Shown here: positions 35,701 to 44,800 of the stretch, one piece after another
Layout of the letters: each line of letters begins with the position of its first letter
How positions within the stretch are numbered: the first letter of the stretch is position 1
DNA from: Pomphorhynchus laevis
Lineage: Eukaryota > Acanthocephala > Palaeacanthocephala > Echinorhynchida > Pomphorhynchidae
Assembly (NCBI GenBank): GCA_012934845.2
Contig: WNNJ02002664.1
Coordinates: 144,578 to 208,577, forward strand
Direction of reading: 5' to 3'
DNA length: 64,000 nucleotides
Program-made: the position numbers and the translations under genes
Notes under the pieces: model-generated
Told to the model about the DNA's origin: nothing
Databases searched by the model: none
The model's input: only the letters and a program-made list of their open reading frames with translations

Positions 35701-38243
35701 TTTACATTAAGACCTACAAAAATGAAAAGTGTCATGAAAATACCTTCAACAGGTTAACTCCATATTACGTAATATTAACTATTTTTTAACTTTTTATTTG
35801 TACAATTGTTATTTGGTAACCTTGCCTAAATGCTATATGTAATGCAAATTAATTGCAAGCTTTTGTTGAAATATTTACTAGAGTTTCAAAGAATCATATA
35901 CAATAGGTGTTTCGCCCGCTTTTTGCCACATGTTGGTAGCCCCGGGCTCGTCAGAAGGCTGACTACCAACTCTTCGCCTTTTGAAATTTGACTTATCCGA
36001 GATTCGAGCTGTCGCTCTCCGTACTTGCTTGCGCTCTTGACTGCTAGGCTACGAATCCAGGATTACCAGATTTCACACAGTATATGAAACCTTTCATCAT
36101 GATCTCCAGAAACTGCATTGTCCGAGATGCTCTTTGGCATGCTTATTATAGATTTTATCGTATGAGATCATGAAGATCGATTGGAATCGGGACTGGTGAT
36201 CCTTTGATGGATTCTTATTTATGTAACGAATAGTTGCTAGGTCACACGAGGTGACTTTCGCATTGAAAACCAGCTACAGAATCCTTCCTTCATGATATCC
36301 AATTCCATACACCCAGGGTGTAGTTGCTAGGTCACACGAGGTGACTTTCGCATTCAAAACCAGCTACAGAATCCTTCCTTCATGAAATCCAATTCCATAC
36401 ACCCAGGGTGTATGGAATTGGATATCATGAAGGAAGGATTCTGTAGCTGGTTTTCAATGCGAAAGTCACCTCGTGTGACCTAGCAACTATTCATTACATA
36501 AATAAGCATCCATCAAAAGATCACCAGTCACGATTTCAATCGATCTTCATGATCTCATTCGATAAAATCTATAATAAGCATGCCAAAGAGCATCTCGGAC
36601 AATGCAGTTTCTGGAGATCATGATGAAAGGTTTCATATACTGTGTGAAATCTGGTAATCCTGGATTCGTAGCCTAGCAGTCAAGAGCGCAAGCCAAGTAC
36701 GGAGAGCGACAGCTCGAATCTCTTATATTTCAGTTAAAAGAGTTAAGTTCACCTAAAAATTAAAACAATAAACCAAATATAATGTCAACAAAGAATCGAA
36801 ACATTCGTTTCGCAACAGACTGTCCAAAACTTATTATCGGCACATTTGCTGTTAATAGTTATGAATAATTCATGTTATCTCCGAATAGCACTATTTCATT
36901 CTTTAATTTAAGAAATAATAAATTATGGTGTATTTACTTAGAAACTATACGGGATAACATATATAATATGTAAATTAATATCAGTAAATTAATCCAGAAA
37001 ACATTTCTGTGTTAATTTACTGATATTAATTTACATATTATTAATAGCGTCTTAAAATAGATCACCGGAGGCTGTTTATGAAAAATTGTAATTATATATA
37101 TATATATATATATTACCGTTTGAGATCATGAAGATCGATTGGAATCGGGACTGGTGATCCTTTGATGGATTCTTATTTATGTAACGAATAGTTGCTAGGT
37201 CACACGAGGTGACTTTCGCATTGAAAACCAGCTACAGAATCCTTCCTTCATGATATCCAATTCCATACACCCAGGGTGTATGGAATTTTAGTTATAAGTA
37301 TTTTATAACTAAATAATTCTAGAGAATAATAAAATAATTTAAATTAAATCAATAATTTAATAATTGATTAATTTAACTAAGAAATGTATCATAAAATAAT
37401 GTTCACATATTTTTCAATTAGACTACCAAATGATAGTATTGCTACCCAGGATGTTGCAATCAACGTTAATAATAGGGTACGCTTTGCCTTTACATTTTTG
37501 ATTACAACTGATATATTAAACAAAGTAGAAGCTCAATGAATCCCTTAAATCTAGTGCGCAATTTCTCTTCAACTCTATAGATCAAGACAAATCTGGTACG
37601 TATAATATAATCTGTTGACAACTTTAATTGTTTTGTTTAAAAATGATTGTTTTGTTATAATTGTTTAAAAATGTATTTTTTATTTATAGAAATTTCGTTG
37701 AACTAATTATCAAACTTTTTATCAAACTCATTCGAATCTAAATTATATAAGTGATTAAATCTGGCACAACTAATCTGGCATAACTAATTAACAACTGATT
37801 TTAATACTTGTGAATTGACTGTAATATAGACATTTATTAAATGTCTACATCTGAATTAATGTTGCTTTAGTATTTTTAAAAGGGTTCTGGCACAACTAAT
37901 CTGGCATAACTAATTAACAACTGATTTTAATACTTGTGAATTGACTGTAATATAGACATTTATTAAATGTCTACATCTGAATTAATGTTGCTTTAGTATT
38001 TTTAAAAGGGTTCAAGTTCAGTATTTTACGATCATTCATTCACCACTTTTGTTTATTTACAGTATATGTTTAGGTTTTATTGATTATCTAGAATTGAGAA
38101 AGATGTGCAAAACGATCAATCCGGAATACACAAATTCAGATGTAAAAGGTTTACTGAAAATATGCAATTTTACAGAAAAAGGAAAGATCTTTATTGGTGA
38201 CTTCGAAAAGGCTCTTGCTATAGCTATTGAACTGCTTCCATAG
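20624..38243 (+). CDS. EF-hand protein serine/threonine phosphatase, PPEF/RdgC type
   Basis: Eleven exons joined by GT-AG introns with consistent phases: 20624-20782, 25922-26089, 26687-26853, 28157-28193, 28239-28394, 29411-29464, 29849-30034, 35616-35752, 37422-37476, 37529-37595 and 38074-38243, giving 451 residues. All PPP-family metal ligands are present: GDLHG (94-98), GDMIDRG (123-129), RGNHED (154-159), MHGGIS (H210) and RSHE (H295). Exon 2 aligns with the region before the catalytic core of PPEF (IPHPRTIYEII). A canonical EF-hand loop DQDKSGFIDYLE (391-402) spans the last intron; a second loop at 427-438 is degenerate. Known family role: Ca2+/calmodulin-responsive dephosphorylation, e.g. 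of rhodopsin by fly RdgC. It is shorter than RdgC (over 650 residues): no IQ motif was securely found and the linker before the EF-hands is short. The ATG at 20624 follows an in-frame TAA but may not be the true start. Confidence 0.88.
20870..21567 (+). repeat. Duplicated 698-bp intronic block, copy 1
   Basis: From GTGATTTATTAGGAGTAAAT to CAAATCCAAATTTTCC this block is almost identical to 26924-27621, 6,054 bases downstream in the same orientation. Only a handful of substitutions was seen, so the duplication is recent relative to the other repeats. Both copies are in introns of the PPEF-like gene. No coding content is recognised. Confidence 0.9.
21656..21871. repeat. Foldback element with hammerhead-like hairpin in each arm
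   Basis: Arms of about 105 bases face each other around 21764, starting AGTTGATAATGATCC and ending GGATCATTATCAACT. Near the centre the right arm reads CTGAAGATGCTAAC AGAA GTTAGC GAAATATA on the plus strand; the left arm has the diverged equivalent on the minus strand. The pattern CTGAWGA, 6-bp stem, GAAATAT also occurs at 51.9, 53.0 and 57.4 kb. Confidence 0.75.
21876..22950. other. AT-rich intron sequence
   Basis: Intron 1 of the PPEF-like gene. No repeat family, RNA gene or exon was recognised. Confidence 0.4.
22957..23463 (+). repeat. Flanking modules L and core of the 134-bp array, copy A
   Basis: Module L (22957-23125, starting GAGTTATCAATAAAGATAAT) is followed by one diverged 134-bp monomer (23126-23245) and a core module (23246-23463) with CAATGTACAGTACTGAATTT and TTGGTGGACCTGTCAGTGG. 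The same L, monomer, core order occurs at 31598-32085, and the core alone at 30214-30423. No protein or RNA family is recognised in the modules. Confidence 0.85.
23464..25600 (+). repeat. Tandem array of a 134-bp AT-rich unit, about 16 copies
   Basis: Each unit starts GAATTATAATTCATAATAAA and contains ACTAATTTAATTGACTAGTT, GCTTATGAAATTATATAATT and CTTATTATAAGCAAAAAA. Units are nearly identical, with alternating sub-variants (GACTAGTT or GACTAATT; ATTTTTTG or ATATTTTG; TTTATAC or TTTCTAC), suggesting growth of the array in multi-unit steps. The unit has dyads (GCTTAT with ATAAGC about 40 bases apart; GAATTATAATTC). Decayed units continue to about 25800. Confidence 0.93.
25922..26089 (+). CDS. 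PPEF-like gene, exon with GDLHG metal-binding motif
   Basis: 56 codons, phase 0 at both ends, acceptor CTTTAAG, donor ACG|GTTAAT. KCIIVGDLHGQLDDLLSIL is nearly identical in pattern to the RdgC/PPEF motif ICGDLHGKLDDLL. Confidence 0.9.
26687..26853 (+). CDS. PPEF-like gene, exon with GDMIDRG and RGNHED
   Basis: 55 codons plus two bases, acceptor ATTTTAG, donor ATGAG|GTATGA. GLPGIQTIYVFNGDMIDRG and VCLNRGNHEDFLMFM carry the second metal-binding Asp, the bridging Asn and the catalytic His. The next exon (28157-28193) completes the split Arg codon and gives YGFRDECIRKYK, matching RYGF in PPEF proteins. Confidence 0.92.
26924..27621 (+). repeat. Duplicated 698-bp intronic block, copy 2
   Basis: Same orientation as 20870-21567 and nearly identical. 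It lies in the intron after the RGNHED exon. The similarity stops abruptly at both ends (after TTTTCC at 27621), with no obvious terminal repeats. Confidence 0.9.
27622..29410. other. AT-rich intron sequence around two short exons
   Basis: Apart from the PPEF-like exons at 28157-28193 and 28239-28394, no repeat or RNA gene is recognised. Confidence 0.4.
28239..28394 (+). CDS. PPEF-like gene, exon with HGG motif
   Basis: 52 codons, phase 0 at both ends; acceptor TTCTTAG|AAT lies just upstream of ATG 28260. VAIMHGGISNGMMLNSIQKI matches VLIVHGGFS of RdgC. The following exon 29411-29464 (FTTMLYPPIDQKVKGIEI) matches the RPP loop that follows in the family. Confidence 0.88.
29849..30034 (+). CDS. 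PPEF-like gene, exon with WSDP and RSHE
   Basis: 62 codons, phase 0. DLTWSDPSA, GKEFGPSFTDIFVRRN, IDRIIRSHEVVDDGYKYMHS. The stretch after RSHE (VVDDGYKY) is closer to PP1 (VVEDGYEF) than to PPEF (CKPEGYE). Confidence 0.9.
30214..32085 (+). repeat. 134-bp array copy B with core modules at both ends
   Basis: Order: core (30214-30423), about 8-9 monomers (30424-31596), module L (from 31598), one diverged monomer (to about 31885), core again (31885-32085). This is the order expected if two composite units [L, monomer, core, array] lie head to tail. Monomers here include a sub-variant with AAATTATATAGGTTTGAATT not seen in array A. Confidence 0.9.
32086..33000. other. AT-rich intron sequence, unassigned
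   Basis: No gene or repeat family recognised. Some Thr/Ile/Asn-rich frames of low complexity are present but none is longer than expected. Confidence 0.4.
33005..33062 (-). other. CTGATGAG hairpin motif, site C
   Basis: On the minus strand ATAAACGTGACACC is followed by TATTGGATCAG, TAG, CTGATGAGGCCAATA, which pairs into a long hairpin (TATTGG with CCAATA, ATCAG with CTGAT). The same arrangement occurs at 45180 and 47910. Confidence 0.6.
33800..34640 (+). mobile_element. Penelope-like element, reverse transcriptase fragment
   Basis: Pieces of a Penelope-type RT are readable on the plus strand: NPTYERSELSFETIITSQ near 34030-34085, then YWNPKLHKNPIKPRFICSAF, CTLKPLSVYMNKILKVIKAH, FKKYCKVIEINTGIKHYFSI and NSTKEFLEQTDN at about 34190-34420. 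The order and the signature PKLHK-P-RFI are specific to Penelope-like elements. No GIY-YIG endonuclease is recognised. The copy is degraded and lies inside the 5.6-kb intron of the PPEF-like gene. Confidence 0.8.
34641..35600. other. AT-rich intron sequence
   Basis: Includes a second occurrence of AATAAAACCCAGGTTCATATG-like sequence (compare 34225 with 34625), a short duplication of the Penelope-like RT segment. Otherwise nothing was recognised. Confidence 0.4.
35616..35752 (+). CDS. PPEF-like gene, exon with catalytic C-terminal loop
   Basis: Acceptor TTATTAG, donor AACAG|GTTAAC. VLTIFSASLYMGLYDNFGAV corresponds to the SAPNYCGEFDNAGA loop of PP1 and SASNYY of PPEF; the usual Asn before Tyr is Leu here. 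It follows a 5.6-kb intron filled with repeats. Confidence 0.85.
35996..36727. repeat. Large foldback element with tRNA-like ends
   Basis: Two arms of about 310 bases (left 35996-36320 plus an extra unit, right 36412-36727) meet at ATTCCATACACCC-A-GGGTGTATGGAAT near 36410. The left arm carries an additional 90-bp direct copy of its inner part (36231-36320 and 36321-36410, starting TAGTTGCTAGGTCACACGAG). The outer end, read outwards on the plus strand, gives TAGCCTAGCAGTCAAGAGC and AGCTCGAATCTC, similar to Pol III A and B boxes, so the arms may derive from a tRNA-related SINE. Confidence 0.8.
37092..37113. repeat. (AT)n microsatellite
   Basis: Short alternating A/T tract, adjacent to the third copy of the foldback arm. 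Confidence 0.9.
37115..37293 (+). repeat. Single-arm copy of the 36-kb foldback
   Basis: GAGATCATGAAGATCGATTG through CCATACACCCAGGGTGTATG repeats 36163-36320 of the left arm, without the 90-bp duplication and without the opposing arm. Confidence 0.85.
37761..38012 (+). repeat. Perfect tandem duplication, 126-bp unit x 2
   Basis: CTGGCACAACTAATCTGGCA at 37761 recurs at 37887, and I saw no mismatch between the two units. It lies in the last intron of the PPEF-like gene, about 60 bases upstream of the terminal acceptor. Confidence 0.92.
38074..38243 (+). CDS. PPEF-like gene, terminal exon with EF-hand
   Basis: The acceptor is TATATGTTTAG at 38073, not the earlier TTTACAG: only this one keeps phase and completes the EF-hand loop begun in exon 37529-37595. 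The rest encodes LRKMCKTINPEYTNSDVKGL and a degenerate second EF-hand (NFTEKGKIFIGD), ending ELLP then TAG. A possible AATAAA is at 38412. Confidence 0.88.
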
Positions 38244-41200
38244 ACATTTTAGGATTTTTTTTTCAATGTTTTAAATCTTTCCGATTTTCATCTGAATATT
38301 CAAAACCATTGAAATGAATGGTTGTGAATAGTTTATCTTAGTTGTGTTTTGTCTACAGAAATGCAATTGTCAACGATAATGAAAATTTGATAAATTACCA
38401 TTATCATTATAAATAAATCGTCTTTACCAATAGTTATTTTAGATAAATAACTATTATTTAATAATAGTTTAAATAACTATTATAAAAATCCTTCCCACAG
38501 CCTTATCATCTTTATATGGCACTCAAACCATAATTAGTAAATATTATTAATATTTTAAGTGCTTGTTGTATATAAACTTTGACCTGCAATCGACGTCAAA
38601 CACAGTGATATCTGCATAATCGATAGGGGAACATTTTTTTTCTAAAATTAATTTTACCAGCTTTAATTAGTTTACAATTTCGATTACTATATAATTATTA
38701 TTGAGGTTTGACAACCAGCAAACGTCACTGTAAAGTCCTCATTTTACCGAAGCGAATAAGTTTTCAAGAAAATTTACTTTCTAAATTTCTTTTCTTAATT
38801 TAAAATCGGTCATTTAAAATATTTGCGATTATTTTAAAACGCCCAAATAGTTTAAATTGCCTTGTACTAATTACAATTCATTCGGCTAATTGTATTTTAT
38901 CTGATATGTCGACAACACGACAACAATACCCTCAATTGCAAATATCTTATTTGTCTTGTTTGCACATTACTAGGAAATTGGTTATTAAATAATTTAAAAA
39001 ATCATTATAATTGACTTAATTTTTAATTATTATTTGAAACAGGGAATACAGTACCTTACAGAATACAGAGTAATTCTGCATTAGTGTGTTAATTCTGGTT
39101 ATATATTAAATAACCAGAATATTTATTATGTGTCATTTATTTTGTGTCATTTCTGGTCTCACTATAGAAATTTAAATAAAAGCTTTAATATAAATCTTTA
39201 ATCTAACATATTTTAATGTAATCACATTGAATTATAAATTCACTTGCATCATCGATTATTTAAAGACAAGACATCATCAGCAATTAATTTGTAATTGCAG
39301 TAAAATTATGAAAATTAATATTAATTAATCAATAATCAATATCAATTATGTTAATTATGTCAATTATCAACATAACATAAATATATTAAAATAAATAAAA
39401 TAATATAAAATAACATAAAATAAATATATTGGTAAATATATTAGTATATATTATTATACTAAATATTATTGACATTTAGTATATTTTCATAAATATATTC
39501 ATAAATATTTTAAAATAGAATATATTTTTATTTAATCTAATAAATTGATATAATTTTGAGATTCAATTCTCGCGTTTTTAATAAATAGCCAAATTCATAG
39601 TGAAAATCAGTCATTTTCAAAAGTCTCGTTAAATAATTATTAAAAACTTTAAGTGATTATAAATAAATATAATTTAATGCCGACGACTAAATTTTGTCCA
39701 TGGAGGGTCAACACTCACAAATTAATTTCAGATTTGATATTTTCACTTGTTCAATTTTTTCGTTGATACGCTAAATATACCAGTGCGAATTGAAAATTAT
39801 TTATTAATATACGCCCAATTTTCTTGTGCAAGCAAAACAAATTAGAAATCGATTATAGTTATATATATAACTATAACCTCGAACTGTATTGTAAAAAAAG
39901 TGGTGGAAAGATTTTAACTTGAAATGAAATAAAAATACAAAGAATTTTTGTGTTAAAAACTTAAGTTTGCAAGTGTTAACAAGTAATACTTCGATTTATG
40001 GTTGTATAAATGTACAAATCACAACAATTATTAACAGAGGTACGAAGAATAATCATAATAAATCGAATGTAAAATACATAAAGAACAATCGATGGCCATA
40101 TTATCAACAAAATACTGTCGAAAATATTACTGCACATTATTTTAAATCTTAAACTACAGAAGAATCCTGTAGCTTCAAAGGCTAAACGTTTGAATTTTTA
40201 GCAAATCTTTCGTGGATTAAATTTTATTTCAGTAAGAATTTTAAAATATAAAAACATATTAAAACTATATACCAAATGTAATTAAAATTATTAACCCTAA
40301 TAATATAACTATTTAAAAATTAATAACATTAAGAACATATTTTTTTAAATCCTGAAAATTCAATATACAACAGCTTTCACATGTTCATGTGAAAGCTGTC
40401 TTTTTTGTACTGCTCTATACAATCACTATGCTTCGTATAAAAAGAAAATGTAAATAGATAATAATATAATATAATTAATATAAATAGTATATTAAATATT
40501 AATATATTATGATATTAATTATATTATAATATTATAAAAAATATTATTATATTATTATATTAAATATTATATTATAATTAATATAAAATAATTAATTGAT
40601 AAATTATAAAAGATAAAATGTAAATTGTAAAAAAATATACATTCAATTACTATCTCGTCAAATGTAGAAAGGCATATTCGTTATTAATGCTGTGCCTGAA
40701 ACCGCCATAGGATTTGCTCATGGCGGTAAATCCATGTTTGTAGGAATATACTCAAATGAGTACCCCTCGAGATATCGGCGAGAATATTCTCAGGATAAGC
40801 AATAATCAACGACACAATATAAAAGGTTTTTTCATCCAGCTATAGATGTTATTTTCCATCACTGACGATTCAAAATTACGAAGAAAATTTGGTTTCCTTA
40901 GAGAAGTTCATTCCTTTTAATAAATGCTTATACAAAAAGGATACATAACGATTAATTAAATTAATGATTAAAATTAAAATAAAATTTTTAATGTTTAAAT
41001 TACATCTGAAAAATGACATCAAAACAATTACATCAAAACCTTTTTGTTAAAACTACTGTTTTTGATTTACAGCCAGCTTACTGCGATTTATCTCAAATGT
41101 ATATTAAAGTATCAGCGTTTTAGGAGTTTTTAGTAAAGTTTTGATTCTTGCACACTTTTAACGTCTTTTGTATATCATTGAAAAATAAATGAAAACGCTT

Positions 41201-41545
41201 TTATTATATATATATATATTGCATGAGAAAAGATTCTTTCATATTAAAAGGTTTGTGCAAGCATTTTGCGTTGGGTTTTAATTTTACTAAAAACCGTATT
41301 TTCTAAGCATTTATATTGAACGTTTTGCAAACAAAAAGCGGTTTTGTGTAAATTAATATTAAAAAATCTGAATTTAGATATAAATCAGATAAAACTATAT
41401 AAATATATACATTACAAGCTTTCAAAAATCAAAGACTAATGTTATAGATTAAACGGCTGTAATGAAATTGGATTTGTATAAGCAATGATAAACTGTGTAC
41501 GACTTATAATTGCATAATGAATGTGCGATTTGTCTTCAAAGTGTT
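38244..41545. other. Convergent intergenic region
   Basis: Separates the stop codons of the two convergent phosphatase-related genes. AATAAA at 38412 could serve the plus-strand gene; AATAAA read on the minus strand near 41201-41206 could serve the other. There is a 13-bp hairpin at 40370-40399 (CAGCTTTCACAT ... ATGTGAAAGCTG) and a short one near 40700 (ACCGCCAT ... ATGGCGGT). No gene was recognised. Confidence 0.5.
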
Positions 41546-41818
41546 CTAAAATATTGAACAACATCCAAACCATTTTCCGTTTCGCTTTTCATTTGAAATC
41601 GTTCTTTTATATTCTGATTGTGAACTCATCATTTCAATTGAACTATGATTATCTATTAACGATTGATTATAATTTGCGGCAAATCCTGCTTTATCCATAA
41701 TATTATCATCTTTAATATTATAGTCTAATTCAATATCGATTTTATTCGCTGTTTCATCTAATTTTGAGTTCTGATTGTTACTGTTTTCGTGATTTAGTGA
41801 TTCATCAATCTTTGCTTT
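41546..41818 (-). CDS. PPP1R16-like gene, terminal exon with CAAX box
   Basis: 90 codons and TAG; acceptor AATTTTAG, phase 0. Asn/Ser/Asp-rich, probably disordered: starts KAKIDESLNHENSNNQNSK and ends SNEKRNGKWFGCCSIF. Terminal CSIF is a CAAX box; Phe at the last position favours geranylgeranylation, and the Cys before it could be palmitoylated (family knowledge, inferred). Confidence 0.87.
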   Translation of the reverse strand, partial: KAKIDESLNHENSNNQNSKLDETANKIDIELDYNIKDDNIMDKAGFAANYNQSLIDNHSSIEMMSSQSEYKRTISNEKRNGKWFGCCSIF

Positions 41819-44800
41819 CTAAAATTAAATGTTAGCAATTAAATACTTTTATTTATTATCTTCTATAATTAATTTAATTAATGTTTACATTAGAAATCTG
41901 GCAAGAACATTCTTAGTGCATAAATCAATTGCTTATTTACTTAAATCAATTAATTATTTACATTTAGGAGAAAAATATTATTTATTCAAAATCGAATTTT
42001 CGAAAGCGGCTGTTATCATCAAGAGAAAGCGTATCAATATAAGTATTCGGTGAAAAAATGGTTCGGTTCAGGTGCGGTTATAGACCATTCTTTAAATTGA
42101 CCATGACATATATAAAAATAGAAGAGATTGTGTTTTCGTAAAAGTCTTATGAGTAGTGGATATCCGGGCTATTGCAAAATCATATTTTTTTAAGCGATTC
42201 ATATTTTAAAGTGGTCCGTGCAAATCATATTTACACGATTGCTGTTCAAAACTGGTTATATACAAATTCCCACGTATCACTTCAAACAAATGGATGTGGC
42301 TCTATATCAAAATGCATTGTTCACAAATTAAAGATAAAAGAAATAAAATCCATTATTTAAAGCAAAACAAAAAACCAAACATACTCAGATTTAAATTCAA
42401 TTTAGAATACTACTTAAGAAAGAAATTTAAATAATTATATTTACAAAATATTTGTTAATAACTCGTTATCCGGTTTATTGTTAATCGTTAATCTATTTTT
42501 ACTTTTTTCATAAAAATGATTCTTGAATTTTTCTTTCTGTACTTTCAAAGGAAATTATTTTACTTCTATCAAAATCAATTTAGTGATCACTATTTAAATT
42601 TAAATTAAACGTAAATTGTCACATCACATTTTTCTTCGAAAATGATCAACTGTTTATATTAGTATCAGCGTACATTTTAATAAATTCTCTGTTTAAGTAA
42701 AACATATGAAGGAAACGTACCAATGCAGGCTTTTTTACAAATGTTTTGATACTCGTTTTATTTGTTCTTATATAAAAATATTGAAAAATCAGTTTAAGAC
42801 AACATTTTCTTAACTTTTATCGATTATTTTTCATTAATAATAGCGTTTCAGTTCATATTTAATACTAATTCAGTTCATATTTAATACAGTATTGCGACGA
42901 TATTTTTTATTTGAAACTTAATTTAGCCGGCTCAGTTCAAACTATTGAAGAAACATTTTCATAATAAAAAAAATATTTTTTACAAATTCTTGACCAGTAC
43001 AGACGTTTGGGCACAACGTATATTTAGGTACGAATTCAAAAATGAATTAATGTGGCCTAGTTTTATATTAGAGATTCATTATCGCTGCTATCGGTAATTG
43101 TACATCAAGCAGCTGCATTTTAATAACCCTACGCTAATATAAAGCATATTTGAAATAATGGACATTCGTCAATCCCATTGATACCGAAATACGTTATTTT
43201 TATTATATTCTATAATTGTTAAGATACCATCAAAATTGTTTTATTTAAAAAATTAATTTTATCGATATTTATCGATATACTAATCATACCGTAAAAATAT
43301 TTTTTTGATAAAATGCTATTTTTTCATTTGAATAACAGAAATGTTTAATTTGTATTAAATTAAATTACATTTATAATTGTATATTGTAAAAAGCTATATT
43401 ATCTAAATATAAATTTAAGATATCAATTCATTGTAAAGCTATTTATGGTATCTACAGAGTACGATGGGATCACGAATCATTTTACCTATGAGATCAGAAA
43501 ATCGCATTCAAATACTAAATATATAAATTATATTTTTGTAAAAAATATATTCAAAATGCCATATTTTTCTATTTTTTATATTTTTCATATTTAATCTTTC
43601 TACCTTTATTTAGAAAGCATAAAATGTATGACAAAATAAAGCAAGCAATATAAATTAAAACACCAATCAATAAACTTCAACGTTAATTGTTTTATAGCAA
43701 AATAAAGAAAAATAATGTTTTCAATATTTTAAAATAATGTTAGTGTTTTGTGGATATGCATTGCTAATTGTTATTCTTCAAACAATTCGTGGCTAAATTC
43801 CGTGTTTCAGTTAATTTGTTCAAAGGTGTTTCTGTTACGCTGACACGTTTTGAATTATATACCCGTTTTGTAAGGCTAAACCACAGACGACGTGATAAGC
43901 ACATATAAGTGTAGTGAATTGAATTATATGCCAGTTTTGTAAGGCTAAATTTTATAAGACGACATATACGATTTTTAGCTGATTAGCCCCCGTTAGCAGA
44001 AAAGGTGTACATTTTTAGATACATTAAATATAAAAAAATTACTTTCGTACCTGAAGAAGACATCAAGAATAAATTATTTTTAAAGAAGCAATCTAGAAGT
44101 AATGATGATAATATTATTAAAAGTACAAATATTGTTGCATAAAATTAATTTACATAAGTAAATTAACAGAAATAGATTAAGAGAAATAAATTAACAGGAA
44201 TATATTATCAGTAAATTAACATGAATAAATATTTGTGTAGTACTTGCCTGTTCAAAGTTGTTATCTGTCATTGAATTACACAAAGTGTCTTTCGCAATTA
44301 AAACAAAACGGTAGTTATCATTGTGTCGCTTAAAGTTTCGGTGTTCACGTAGACTTGATCTTCTAAGGGAATTTCTATAACAAAATAAATTTACGTTATT
44401 GAATTGTCGATATTTTAAACATAGAACATTTAGTTTTCGCAAATTATTGTGTATAATTCAACTAATTTAATTTCCTAAGTTTCATTGATTAATTAAAATA
44501 TTTACTTATAAAACATCTTTTATCGATTAAGAACCTACGCTTAAAATTTAACAATTAAAAATTTTGTTGATCTCGATTCACTTTTGTTTTGTATCATGTA
44601 ACTATAAATTAGTTGATGAAGTTGTAAGATATAAATTAGTTGTAACTATAAATTAAGTTGATTATAAATACGAATTTGACCGTTATATGCGCAAATATAT
44701 TTATAGCGACTATAAATTTTAATTGTGAAACTCTACCGAAAATATTAAAATATAAATATATTTATTATCATTGAGTATCAAGTAATCATACTTATCACCT

